A stretch of DNA of 64,000 bases from Microbotryum silenes-acaulis (lineage: Eukaryota; Basidiomycota; Microbotryomycetes; Microbotryales; Microbotryaceae), in the NCBI GenBank assembly GCA_003665825.1, contig QPFY01000011.1:434001-498000 (forward strand). The letters run 5' to 3'. Positions within the stretch are counted from its first letter, which is position 1, and each line of letters begins with the position of its first letter. Of the stretch, positions 1 through 12,665 are shown piece by piece. Both the position numbers and the translations under genes were made by a program. The notes under the pieces were generated by a model. The model saw only the letters and a list, made by a program, of their open reading frames with translations. It was not told the DNA's origin and searched no databases.

Positions 1-1049
1 TATATTGGGAAGCCCACCTCAAATCCGGACATCTTCCGCCTGAACAGTAGGTCAACATCATCCGAGTAATTGACTTCTTGAACTAGGCTCACTCTGAGAT
101 TGTGACGAACCGAATAGCAAAATGGAGTCGTTCATCCGATCCAAGTACGAGCTGAAACGGTGGGCCATGGAAGGACCGATTCCTGACCCCGAGACCCTGG
201 ATGACGAGACGCCCACTGCGACTGCTCCCGCACCCGTGTCCTCGACTCGACCCGCTGCAATCCGAACAGCCGCTGCTCCCACCGCGACTCGCAAGGCGGC
301 ACCCACAACATCGATCGATCTCCTCGCTGGTCCCGGCGATTCATTTGCATCCACTCCGTCTCGCTCTTCCTCGAAGCCTGCTGCGGCGCCCGTCCCGGCG
401 GCTACCTCCGGCGGAGGCCTCTTTGACCTCGACATGCGGCCGACGTCGACCACTTCGGCGCCTGCTGCCGCCCCTGCGCCCAAACGTGATGCCAAAGCCG
501 ACATTCTCTCTCTCTTTGCCAGTGCACCGCCACCTCGTCCCGCTCAGACGCAAGCTCAACCCCCCAACTCGGGCTCGGCGGATGCGTTCGGCGATGTCTC
601 GTTGAGCTTCAGTAGCCTCAGCTTTGGTGCGACACCGGCGGCGGCTCCGAGTGGCGGCTCGATGACGGATCTTTGGGGAAGCACGACTGCGGCGACCCAG
701 TCGACGACGCCGGTAAGCCATGGCGGGTTTGGAGGTGGAAACGATGATGGCTTTGGCGCGTTCGGAGGTGTCATCTCGAATGCTAGTAGCCAGCCTGCCA
801 AGGTGAGTACCCCTGTCGGGCTAGAGATTAAGGTGTGCACGGCTACTTATTGGTCTTGTTACACTCTAGTCCTCGAACGACTTTTTCGGAGGTGCTTCAT
901 CCAGTGTGTGGGGTAGCAATGCCCCTACGCACGCTCCGGCTTCGGCGGCTTCGAACGGCAATGACGGTTTTGGAGACTGGGCGACTGCAACCACCTCGAC
1001 AAGCACCAAGGGCTCGTCGGCGGATGCCTTTAGTGATATTTGGAAGTAG
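1..1049 (+). CDS. ArfGAP (AGE2/SMAP-type), C-terminal part, 5' truncated by window edge
   Basis: Partial gene; the upstream exons with the ArfGAP zinc finger lie outside the window. Exons read 3-46, 118-802 and 870-1049, with the reading phase kept across both introns (donors GTAGGT and GTGAGT). The first exon gives YWEAHLKSGHLPPE and the second continues KMESFIRSKYELKRWAMEGP, which is the end of the ArfGAP domain in SMAP/Age2 proteins. The rest is low complexity, rich in Ala, Pro, Ser and Thr, with repeated DAFGD/FGGF/DLWG-like motifs and a final FSDIWK, as in Golgi/endosomal ArfGAPs whose tails bind coat or clathrin proteins. The family stimulates GTP hydrolysis on Arf1 during vesicle formation. 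The assignment rests on the domain end and tail composition; the catalytic Cys4 finger and arginine are not visible here. Confidence 0.8.
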
Positions 1050-1557
1050 ACCAAGAAGAATTCGGGCTGTTCTGCTCTAGTTCCTAGTCGCTTGTTGAAA
1101 CAGTTAAGACTCGATAGAGTCGCCTCAGATCGATCGCCAAGGGGTCCGTGCGAGTGACTTGTGGTGAGAAAGTCGACGACCTACAAGCTCACGCGCGCTC
1201 ACTGCTCGCGACGCCTTTCACGACGCAGCGTCGCAGTGACGGCGTTCTGCGATTCCTGTGCCAGCGTTGCACATCGAGACCCGTGGTGACCATCTCTGTT
1301 GGATACAGTTGTCGTGATCGTTGACCGTCCCCGTGCGAGGCCTAGGCTCTCCCCCTCTCTCCTCCGTTCCCTGCCGCTTGCCGCGTCGTCGTCACAGCCA
1401 ACCCCCTGCTCCCTCCCCCTCTGCTGCCATCGACTCGGTCGCACGACACACCCCACCCGGCATCCCCACCCACCCCTGCTGCGCCTAGCCGACGCCTAGT
1501 GATCTCACAGAGTAGGCTCGCATCGTAACCGTGGCGGTCATCGTGGCAGTCCAGAGG
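1050..1557. other. Intergenic, presumed BRE1 promoter/5' UTR
   Basis: No convincing gene. C/T-rich tracts precede the BRE1 start, and a GGTCCGTGCG word shared with other promoters of the window lies near 1143. A GTG-initiated in-frame extension exists just upstream of the ATG but is unlikely as a eukaryotic start. Confidence 0.6.
1143..1152 (+). promoter_or_regulatory. Shared promoter word GGTCCGTGCG upstream of BRE1
   Basis: Exact 10-nt match to the core of the 18-nt word found upstream of MET3 and PLP2, about 405 nt before the BRE1 ATG. Function is inferred only from recurrence. Confidence 0.3.
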
Positions 1558-4500
1558 ATGAACGGTACAGAAGAGACGATGTCGCCCGCCGCAGCCTTGT
1601 CCTCCGCGTTGCCGCTCTCGTCGTCGTCGTCGTCGCAGGCGCTCGCCGCTCGAAAGCGATTGACGCCCGCGCTGAGCACGACCACCCTCGACGCCACTTC
1701 CAACAAGAAACCCCGCCTCGACTCGGCGATCACTTCCAACGTCCAGGAGGATGACGAGGACAAGTCGGAACAGGAGATGCAGCTCGAGGTCAGTTCATCA
1801 CTTCTTCCTAGTCCGCGAAGGCTTGGGAGGGCGTCGCGGCGAATGCGTTCGAGAGCACACTCGACTGCACTCCCCGCACCCCCACAGACTCCAGCCATGA
1901 ACAGTTGAGCGCCCATTTTCTGACCTACACGGTTCTGTATTCCGTGATCACGTGTAGAGCTTTCGCAAGCAGGCCATCTGGCGCGAGATGCGAGAATATC
2001 GACGCCGGTTCGAGCACGCGCAACGCCAGGTGGAACAGTTGACGCTCCAAAACGCTCATACCCAAGCTCGTTTGGCCGCAGTCGATGCTAGTTGGAACTT
2101 GGTCAGTCTGAACAAACGAGGTGATGTTGATGGATGTGCTACTGACCACAGACTGCTGTCGCTACTGTCAGCTCGTGAGGGAGGCGGATCTTTTGCTGCC
2201 TTCGACTTCGACCGCTTTGAACGGTCACTCTTCGAATGCTGGTACGTCTTTACATCGCACCCATTCAAAATACGCCGTAGATCCTAAGCCCACACGGAGT
2301 ATTCTCACAGCTCTCACACCCGCCGTCTCGGATCGATCCTTGACCGAAGAGCAACTCGACGAGGCGCTCGCACAACGCTCGGCCGCGACCAAAGCCCTGC
2401 TAGGTCGATTGCAGACTTTGCATCCTTCCAACGCCTCCACATCTGATGAAAAGGTGGCAGATCTTGAGAATCAATGCCGTGAATTACTCAAAGAGGTACG
2501 CTGATGCCGAGTCGACCCTGGCGTTCGGTACTCGTGGGGCTCGGGAGCTGACATTCAAATCTCGATTTCACCACTCAGGCGACCCGCTCGCAAGAAGCTC
2601 TTCGACTGCTCCGACAGCAACACGAGCAAGTCGTTGAACAGGTCGAAGATACGCAAAAGCGACTCGCTCGCGCCGAGAAGAAGTTCGACCGTGCGCAATC
2701 GAGCACCGTCACCGCCGTCGAGGGACGAAGTGGACCGACCAAGGGGACCGCTTCCGGATCGTCATCCCCTAAAATCGGCGCCAACCCCAATGGAATTGAT
2801 CCCCATGGACCGAATGGCATCAAGGGCGAATCCGCCGCCGCCGCTCAACCAGCCTCACCTCTGGGTCCGCGCCCCACCGTCATCGATCCCGAGCTCCTGG
2901 AGGAGCTGCATCAGTTGCGTTCGATTGGACAGATGCGCGCGCAAGAGCTTGACGAACTTCGAGGGGAGAGGGTTCGCCTTCGATCCGAGGTGGATGCTTT
3001 GAAGACCCGACTCGTCGAACTGCCGGAAGATGTCGTATCCGAATCGACGCCTTTCAAACTGATGCAAAACTACGTGCAGCATCTGACGGTCGAGATCGAG
3101 CTCCGCCGTGACGAGCTCGAAAAGCTCGTTGCTGAAGTCGAGGTGCTACGTGAGGGGCAACAGGGGTTCAAGGCCAAGACGTTCAAAGAAGCGAACGAGC
3201 AAGTCGAAGAATTGCAGAAGCGCATGCTGGCCAAGGAGCAAGACCTATCGAGGATTCGAGCGCAGCGAGAGGACCTGCGAGCCGAGGCGAGCGAACTCAA
3301 AGCGAGGGATACGGAAAAGTTCACAAGCGTCAATGACCTTAACGTCTTGGTCAAGTCGAGGGAGGACCGCATCACGGCCTTGCTGTCCGAGGTCAGGAGG
3401 CTCAAGATGGTCAAGGCGGCGAGCGAGGGGGATGCCAAGCGTGTCGAGATGCATGCCGCCGCTGACGAAGAGGATCTCGTCAAGGATCTGTCCTCGCGGA
3501 TCGAAAAGGCCGAGGCTTTGCTGCTTGCGCTGAGAGATCAATTGCACTCGTACGCCGCTGCGGCTGGAGCCACTGCGAACGGTGCGATCGACGCCTCAAC
3601 GATTGTTCAATCCGAGATGGATGCACGCAAGGAACTGAGCGAGGCCAAGGCCCAGCTCGCGAAGTTTGAACCGTTCTTCGGTCCGGGCCTGGAATACTCG
3701 TCGGAAGCTTTGGCACGGAAGATCACGGCAGCGACGGAGAGGCTTGCGGTTGCCGAAGCGCAAGTCCAGAGCAACGAGCTCGCTACGAATATGCTCTACA
3801 GCGAGATCGATCGGTTGTCGGCCGCGTGGTCCACGTTGGACGAGCAGCAGTCATCCAAGGCGGCGCAGTTGCATGCGCTTGAGGAGAAGGTCCATCGCTC
3901 GGCGACCGAGAAGACCAAAGCGGACAACCGGTACTTTCAGACGATGCGACAAAAGGAGGCGCTTGTCGCCGAAAACGCCGTCCTGACTAAGCTCGCGGAC
4001 AAGCAGAACCAAGCCCTCGAAGCGGGTGAGGAGGCTCGACACGCGCTCGGTGATCGATTGGCCGCGACCGAGAAGGAGATCACACTGCATCAGCGCAACC
4101 TTCGCTTGCATCAGGATCAACTTGCGCTGCTCAAACGGGAGAATGTCGACTTGACGCTTAAGCACGACCAGCAGGTGAAGATCGTTGCCGAGTTGCAAGC
4201 CTTGCTGAACGAGCGTGTTGCCCAGGCCGAACACGAAAACGCGGGCAAGCGACGAGCCGAGGAGTCCGTCCAAAGGCTCGAACGGGACCTCGCTACGGCC
4301 AAAGCCACAGTCAAGACTCAGTTGTTGACCGGTGGAGGCGCCGGCTCTTCCAAGGATGAATCCACCCAATTGCGCGAGCTCAAGAGCTTCAACGACGACC
4401 TGTCCAAGATGCTCAAGTGTTCGACGTGCAACTTGCGCTTCAAGAGCGTCATCATTGACCGATGCCACCACCTGTTTTGCAAGGACTGCATCGATGCGCG

Positions 4501-4579
4501 TCTGTCGAACCGGCAACGCAAGTGCCCGACATGCGGAGCGGCTTTCGGCAAGGACGATGTTTCGACCGTCTACTTCTGA
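1558..4579 (+). CDS. BRE1: E3 ubiquitin-protein ligase BRE1 (histone H2B ubiquitination)
   Basis: Four exons (1558-1788, 1958-2101, 2172-2495, 2579-4579), all phase 0, giving 899 aa. The N-terminus carries a KKPRLD basic patch and an acidic stretch, followed by FRKQAIWREMREYRRRFE, typical of the Bre1 start. Most of the protein is predicted coiled coil (about residues 340-840). The last 53 residues form a C3HC4 RING: C-x2-C-x11-C-x-H-x2-C-x2-C-x11-C-x2-C, ending in DVSTVYF. The family works with Rad6 to monoubiquitinate H2B in the nucleus, which promotes H3K4/K79 methylation and transcription elongation. The start is the first ATG of the open frame; a second ATG lies 7 codons on. A 39-nt in-frame segment at 2242-2280 has splice-like ends but is too short to be a likely intron and was kept as exon. 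Confidence 0.93.
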
Positions 4580-5767
4580 GAAAACCTTTGCTTCGGTGTC
4601 TTCGCCATGGCTGGGCCATCTCCGTTCCCTTTTGTCGCCGGCTTCTATCGGCGTTTATTGCAGACCCGATCTTCCGATGGGACCGCATCGTCCACCCCCG
4701 CTTCGAAAGCTGTATGATAATTTATTGTATACAATGTAACCGAGTGCCTGTTCATTATGAGGGTCTATGTCTACATTACAGATGCTGGGTACGATGCCAT
4801 CCCAAGTGAGACCTTCCTGGCGCGCGAATCGATGTTTGGCTTGCCTCCGTGCCATCCATCTCAATAGCCAGCGTACTCCTGGCTTTGCCTGACACGACCT
4901 TGACGGAGAAACTTCATTTCGCACGACCAGTGGAACTCGGATCCAAAGCCTTATGCACGACTTCTCCTCGTGTGACGTGATGCTCGTACCCAATTTCCAC
5001 CGTCGAAGCATTTTATTCACTCTCCCCCTGAATTAATCCGACATGGCATCCGCCTTCGCGTTCATTCGTGATCGCGGCTCGAGCAGGTCAGACGAATAGG
5101 GGACGAATCGAGGCAGGGAACTGGCGAAGCAACGATACATCCCGGCATGATCGGCGGGGTAAAGATTATTAATGTCCTATTCGATCTAGATGTTTCCATT
5201 GGGATCGAAGGTAAAGTCTGAAGGGAGTCATGAATACATTTTCGACCTGAACACAGAGTTAACGTCGGTGTTGGCCGGAGCCAGAACCGCTCTGGATTCG
5301 TCCGCCACACGTTTTCGAGAGCCGTCGTCTTGTAGCTGATTCAGGGTGGTACGGTCAAAGACGAGCGGGCAGAGCGACGAATGGATCAGATCCTGGGTCT
5401 GCGTGTCGGACCGATTTGAGTATGCAGTGGCTGCTCGTAAGGAGAGGTTAAGTTCAAGCTCGCCAAGAGGGCCAAATGAACGTGTCGGGTATGAGCCATC
5501 TCGAGTCGTAGACCGCATCGGCACCCGCCATCCGAGAATGCGAGAAGCTAGCAACTGCGAGTCCCGTCGGTGGTCAAGATAGGTCAGGGTTCTGTGACAG
5601 CTACAGCGGCGATGACACCCTTTTTCCGAATCGAGAAAGTCCACGAAACGAATTATAATTCCTTCTCCGCTCCTAGCGGACTGATGCGATGATTACACGT
5701 GGATACAGCACTTAGCGCAATGAGCAAAATTAGCAAGTGTACGCGTAAAATAAGGTTCGTAGACACT
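4580..5767. other. Intergenic between convergent genes
   Basis: About 1.2 kb between the 3' ends of BRE1 and the RING/TRAF gene. Open frames here are short, lack codon bias and resemble no protein I recognise. The first part is AT-richer (around 4715-4740), consistent with a 3' UTR and polyadenylation region. Confidence 0.5.
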
Positions 5768-7527
5768 TCACAACTTCATCCCACCCGACGAAGCGCCGCC
5801 CAACCTCATCCCGATGCCCGGTGTGCCCAACTCACTCAGTCTTCTCATCGTACCCGGATAGCCCGGTCGCATCCACATGGTCGTCGAGCCCCCCATACCC
5901 AATACACCATTCCCACCCAATTCCTCATCCGACCCCTCGGAATCACCACTACTCGCATTGCCGATCCCCACACCGCCACCGACGGCCCCCATTGCTGCGC
6001 CTCCCATTCTCCTCGAAGCGAGTCGATTCACATCCATCATGACGTGGTGCATTTGCATCCTCAGACCGTGGGTTACCGCTCGGAGAGAGGCGATCTCTTC
6101 GCCTGTTCGGATTGAGTCGTGATGTATCGTTTGGGAGAGGCCGGCTTCGAGCGACGAGTGAGAGGATTGTAGGGAGCCTAGCTGGGATTGAAGCGAGGAT
6201 AGCTGCGTCGAGAGTGTAGTCGAAGGGGTGGCTAAGCCGGGTGAACTTAAACGTGAACCGACAGAAACCAACAGAGGAAGGGCTTCGAGCAATGGTGTCG
6301 AGTCGAAGCGTTCGGTGGACGAAGTCGCATCGACTTCTGTCGGTTCTGGAACGCTTGATGGTTCAGGGGCGACCCAAAATTCGCCCATACCTCTCCTGAC
6401 CCCTTCGAGCACTTCCCGCATGTCCCTCATGCCTTCTTCGAGCTTGCCAACTCGTTGCCGCAACCACCAGTTTTCCCCTTCGACGCGGTCGATGATGCCC
6501 TTTTGTTGATCGAGATAGGTCTTGATCGGTTCGTAGGGACAAGCGACGTCGAGGTGTTCGTCGGCCATCAGCGAGCGAGCGACCCGGCTTGAGCAGCCAT
6601 GGGCAGCATGCGGACATGGTATTGGGATCATAGGACAAGTTTCGAGGTGATGAGACGGTAGTGCTGATCGAAGGAGCATTGTCGAGCAATAATTGCAGTT
6701 GACCTCGGCCGAAGGACAGGTCAATCCGTGCGACTGAGGACGAATTTTAAAACGCCGACCGACGAGTTAGACCGACGAGCGTTCCAAATTTTGGGCAGGC
6801 GAAGGGCACTCACCGAGAGATGACTGGCGAGCAAATCTACGCGACATAGATCACATACGACCCATATCTCCTGGCCGTTCTCGTCAACATTCGCCGAATC
6901 CTCTTCGACGTTGCTGACGGTGACCTTGGCCTTGCCCTTCCCCTTGGGATCCGCAACGGTGGCGATCTCGCGCTCGTATCGACACTGGTCCTTGAGATGA
7001 ATAGACAACCAGCCCCTCTCACATTCGATATCGCATCCTTTGTCCGCGTGAGGACACTTGACGCTCAGTTCATCGACGAGTTGGTGCACGATGCGAGGCG
7101 CGTCGACCAACTCCTGCTGCAGCAAGGCCGAGCGGTCGATCGGGCACGTCGACGACAGCGAAAGGGCGCGGCTGATGCAGGGATAACAGAAGATGTGTTG
7201 GCACATCGGTGACATGACCGGGTGGATGAAGGGGTTGCTGGTGGACGACATAAACGCGAGGGGTAAGGTAAGCAATGTGGAACTGGATGACTGGCCCGTG
7301 CCAGTCAGACGGAAGGCGGGGTGACACTCACCGACATATGGCGCATTCGAGGGATGCGTTGACCTCGCCCACATAGTCGTATACGTTTTCGCGTTCCATC
7401 CTGACGCAACAAGGGTGACAAACCGGAGCAGAAGCGAAAGCAGATCGCGCAGAGGCGGGCCTCACGCGCCACTCGTACGCCTGCACACACCGGTCCGGCC
7501 GAGTCGAGATGCCGAGTCGGATTTCAT
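5768..7527 (-). CDS. RING finger / TRAF-type zinc-finger protein
   Basis: Four exons on the minus strand (7466-7527, 7332-7400, 6814-7237, 5768-6733) give 506 aa; phases 2, 2 and 0 close correctly. Residues 40-78 form a RING (CAIC ... MCQHIFCYPC ... CPID). TRAF-type Cys/His fingers follow (CPHADKGCDIEC ... HLKDQC, then CPSAEVNCNYC ... HHLETCP ... CPHAAHGC), then a coiled coil (about 235-280) and a Ser/Gly-rich tail. RING plus TRAF fingers suggests a cytoplasmic E3 ligase or adaptor, but no substrate can be inferred. The start in the first small exon was chosen because its frame joins the RING exon cleanly; the alternative is ATG at 7399 inside the second exon. It is not a classical TRAF because no MATH domain is visible. 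Confidence 0.8.
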
Positions 7528-7941
7528 GAGGCCGCCCAAAAACTGAACTCGACAAGCACTTCGGTGAGGCAATTAAAATGATGCTTTGATGCTTTGACCG
7601 CGAATACTAAATCACTCGAATCTACACAAAGCCATTACCGCTCATTACACTACTGCCGACATGATGCCCACTCTCGCGCAGTCTTATTTTCGCGACGGCA
7701 TCCCATATGAAAGAGTGAAGAGGGTGCAAATTTGTCAACATGGAGAAGCAGCTGCAACAATAAGAGGATTCGTCAGCTTGACGACTCCGGGTTAACCCAA
7801 GCCATTCCTGCAACGAACCTTCGTGGCCCATCGGGTCTCCGCGATGTGCCGGTGTCGCACGTGACCGCGGGACCTGCCCCAGCAACCTAATCTTCCACGC
7901 ACGCATTCTCAGCTCGTTCCTCCTCTCCGCTCCTACAGCTC
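7528..7941. other. Intergenic
   Basis: Lies between the 5' end of the RING/TRAF gene and the stop codon of the interrupted DUF4267-like gene. It should hold a promoter for the former and the 3' UTR of the latter. No gene recognised. Confidence 0.4.
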
Positions 7942-8272
7942 TCAACCTTGAAGCACTTTCCATCCAATCAGAGCTGTTACACCAGCTGCGACGCTACTCT
8001 GGATCGCATCGTTGACGGCCATCAGGGTTCCTCATTAGATGTCTAGATATCTATCTTAGCATATCTCGCTAAGATATAGATGACATCTTATCTAGGGGCC
8101 AAATATCTTAGATAGATAGATAAGACCCCGGGGGTTTCCTTAGATATCTTTAGATATCCTAACTTTTTTTATGTCTGGTACAGACTCCTGTTGCGCTGGA
8201 AGTTGTAGTTTCCACTAAGGAGGTTCGTGCTCCCTAGCGAGGTCACCAACTTTCCAATTGTGTTTGGCCCAA

Positions 8273-8631
8273 TGCCCATATTTGTGCCCCATGGCTTGGA
8301 ACGTCGACTTGTCGAACTACGAGTCCTCTTTTTTTACTCGATCTGGAAGCTCTGTCGCCGTCGCCGATTCTCGTCGGATCTTTTGGAACCGATCGCCGAA
8401 ACGGACTTCGAGGGGCTTCGAGCCTCTATTCAGGAGTCCAAGGGTCGCCTAGTGTCTCTGTAAGCCACCAAAGGGGGTTTTAGTGGGTATGGTTGATCCT
8501 GGTTCAGGGTCAATGAGTCCTACACTACTGGCTTCTGCCACTGTGCGTAACAGCATTCCCTCCGACTTTTCCGAAGATTTCTAGGTATTAATATAATTAT
8601 GCTGTTAATGAAGTCTATCAAAATAAAAAAA
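8273..8631 (+). mobile_element. 5'-truncated LINE copy inside the hAT derivative
   Basis: From about 8298 to the tail the DNA closely matches the 3' end of the LINE at 54.6-59.8 kb, including the last codons (ending ESKGRLVSL and stop at about 8461), the 3' UTR and the tail AAAATAAAAAAA. Direct repeats tggcccaa at 8265-8272 and 8632-8639 bracket it as a TSD. The first 25 nt after the left repeat do not match the LINE well and may be filler or diverged sequence. Unlike the big LINE, this 3' UTR has no inverted insertion. Confidence 0.8.
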
Positions 8632-8909
8632 TGGCCCAACCGCTGACCGCGGGTGAGGCCGGTGAGGCGGCACGGCTTGCCGACGAGTGCCGACGGGCCA
8701 ATTCAGTTCTCATTCTCATTCAAACGTCTTTGCTGCCAGAGGGTGCTTCATCAACTAATCGCATAGAGAAAGGAGGTGCAATTGCGACATTTGGGAACTT
8801 CACAATCTACCCGCCCCGGTCCTCTTCTTTCGTCGCACACTTGTACACTCGCACTCTCACACCTCGCCGAACGACTATAATCGATAGTCTTTGCGAAAGC
8901 AGTGCCAGT

Positions 8910-9125
8910 ATGGAGTCGGACCTCCCCACGGCTGAGGAGGAGCTTGTGAGTACGGAATACGCCAGCGACAAAGAGGCACAGACTTACTACTTTTGACTGA
9001 GAGCTGGCTCTGCAAATGATCCCTGGCAAGCTCGCTAGGTCAGCTGAGAAGAAGTAAAAGTCAAAGACGTCATGGCAGTCGTTCCCAGCGGAGGTGGACA
9101 TTTCGGACGACTCTGACACGGATTA
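8910..9125 (+). pseudogene. Remnant of hAT transposase N- and C-termini
   Basis: After an ATG the DNA encodes MESDLPTAEEELVSTEYAS, then AQTYYF, and after a stop LRAGSANDPWQAR. This parallels the start of the complete hAT transposase of the window (TTAEDLVATVFSTEAEA, YTELRSAGPEDRLQAR). About 100 nt further it ends with an acidic DISDDSDTD and stop, like the ELSDTDEESS end of that protein. So the middle of the transposase has been deleted. Alignment is by eye and identity is modest. Confidence 0.55.
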
Positions 9126-9822
9126 GCACAACGATCGGCATCAATGCATTCTCCCGCTTACTGAGCAATGATTCGTCTTCCCAGCACTTATCAATACAAG
9201 AGAATCGAAAAACAGTGAACAGAAAGCCAGCTTTGCCAGTTCATTCACATTTTGTGATACTTAAAATGTGGTACTGGCCACCCAACAGGCTCCTACGAGT
9301 CCCAATCGACCGCCTTCAAGCGAAGATATCTGGCATCTTATCTCCTAAGATATCTATCTATATCTCATCTTAACCCACTTAGATATCTATTAGATATCTA
9401 GGCATCTATCTAAGATATCTGACTAAGATGGGAGATAGATAGATAAGGGCCAGAGCCCAATTTTTTTAGATAGATATCTAATATCTGCGAGATTATCTTA
9501 TCTAATGGGGAACCCTGGCGGCCATGTCGCCGTGGTGATAGCTGAGGTACCCGATGCCCACGTCGAGCGCCTCGGTAAGCGCAACGAGTTTGACCGTCGT
9601 CCTGTACTCGGTTCTTCCCCGACGCGTGGCCAAGAGCATGACCCCAAAGACGATGTTGCGGACGCCGATGAGACGCGAGAGGTGTAGCGTTGACGAGGTG
9701 ATGGAGGTGAGGTTGAACGCGGCGCACGTCGCCTCCGGGAGGAAGGTCAATCCGATTCCGGGGCCGACCACCATCAGCGCGAACAGGTACGCCCACAGCG
9801 CTGAGCTAGTACGAGCGGCCAT

Positions 9823-10217
9823 TATTGGGTGTCTATGAGCGGTTGGTTGGTAGTTGATCAAAGGAGGTGTTTGAGGGACAACAGCGACTGTGTGAGCGAG
9901 ACGGAAGGCAGACTCCTTCCCGACGGATCCTGCAGGGCCGCGCTGCCAAGGCTAGCCAAGGCTCCCCTGAATGTCAAAATCGACCGTTCGATCCCGAAGC
10001 GGTCCGTGCGTCACGCGGGCGAGTTCGGCGATAATTGTCAGCGCGCCGCGGTGGGTGAGCACGCCATCCAACAACCGCCTTACTTAGGAACGCCAGATTG
10101 CACGGCCCTGCGAAACGCGCCTGGCCGACCTCGACGGGATTCGCTTCCGGCGCTTCTACTGCCACACCTTTCCTCCTTTCCATCCCTCCACACACCCCAA
10201 AACCTTTCTCACTAGAT
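9823..10217. promoter_or_regulatory. Divergent promoter region of the DUF4267-like gene and MET3
   Basis: 395 bp between two divergently read start codons. It includes a C/T-rich stretch just before the MET3 ATG and the 18-nt word GAAGCGGTCCGTGCGTCA. No sulfur-regulator site was identified with confidence. Confidence 0.5.
9996..10013 (+). promoter_or_regulatory. 18-nt promoter word shared with PLP2
   Basis: GAAGCGGTCCGTGCGTCA, identical to 37003-37020, about 205 nt before the MET3 ATG. Its core also occurs upstream of BRE1, SOG2 (reverse, one base shifted) and the RecQ-like gene. Confidence 0.45.

Positions 10218-12665
<2,448 letters not shown>

Larger units (their letters stand above)
8023..9517 (+). 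mobile_element. Non-autonomous hAT-type element (1495 bp)
   Basis: The left end reads CAGGGTTCCTCATTAGAT and the inverted right end CAGGGTTCCCCATTAGAT, a TIR beginning CAGGG as in many hAT elements. Flanks are acggccat on the left and gcggccat on the right, an 8-bp TSD with one difference, as expected of hAT. Subterminal regions are packed with TAGATATC-like words on both sides. The inside holds remnants of a transposase start and end and a LINE fragment. The same TIR type occurs beside the complete hAT transposase gene near 48.1 kb, the obvious candidate source of transposase. Confidence 0.8.
7942..9822 (-). pseudogene. DUF4267-like small membrane-protein gene split by a hAT-type element
   Basis: The N-terminal part (ATG at 9822, minus strand) encodes MAARTSSALWAYLFAL, hydrophobic segments, SRLIGVRNIVFGVMLLATRRGR and ALDVGIGYLSYHHGDMA, resembling the DUF4267 family of about 125-aa membrane proteins. 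The frame then enters a transposon at 9517 and stops. On the far side of the element (8022 down to 7942) the frame resumes as VNDAIQSSVAAGVTALIGWKVLQG and stop. Removing the element and one copy of the 8-bp TSD leaves 378 nt, exactly 126 codons. The cellular role of this family is unknown to me. An in-frame ATG at 9861 is an alternative start. As it stands the gene yields a protein lacking its last transmembrane stretch, or nothing. Confidence 0.75.

Noticed and set aside
2242..2280. Possible 39-nt intron in BRE1
   Set aside because: It has GT and AG ends but is shorter than any other intron in the window, is a multiple of three and contains no stop; retained as coding.
8227..8463. 78-aa open frame on the plus strand that looks like a small gene
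   Set aside because: It is the C-terminal end of the LINE ORF2 in a truncated copy, not a separate gene.
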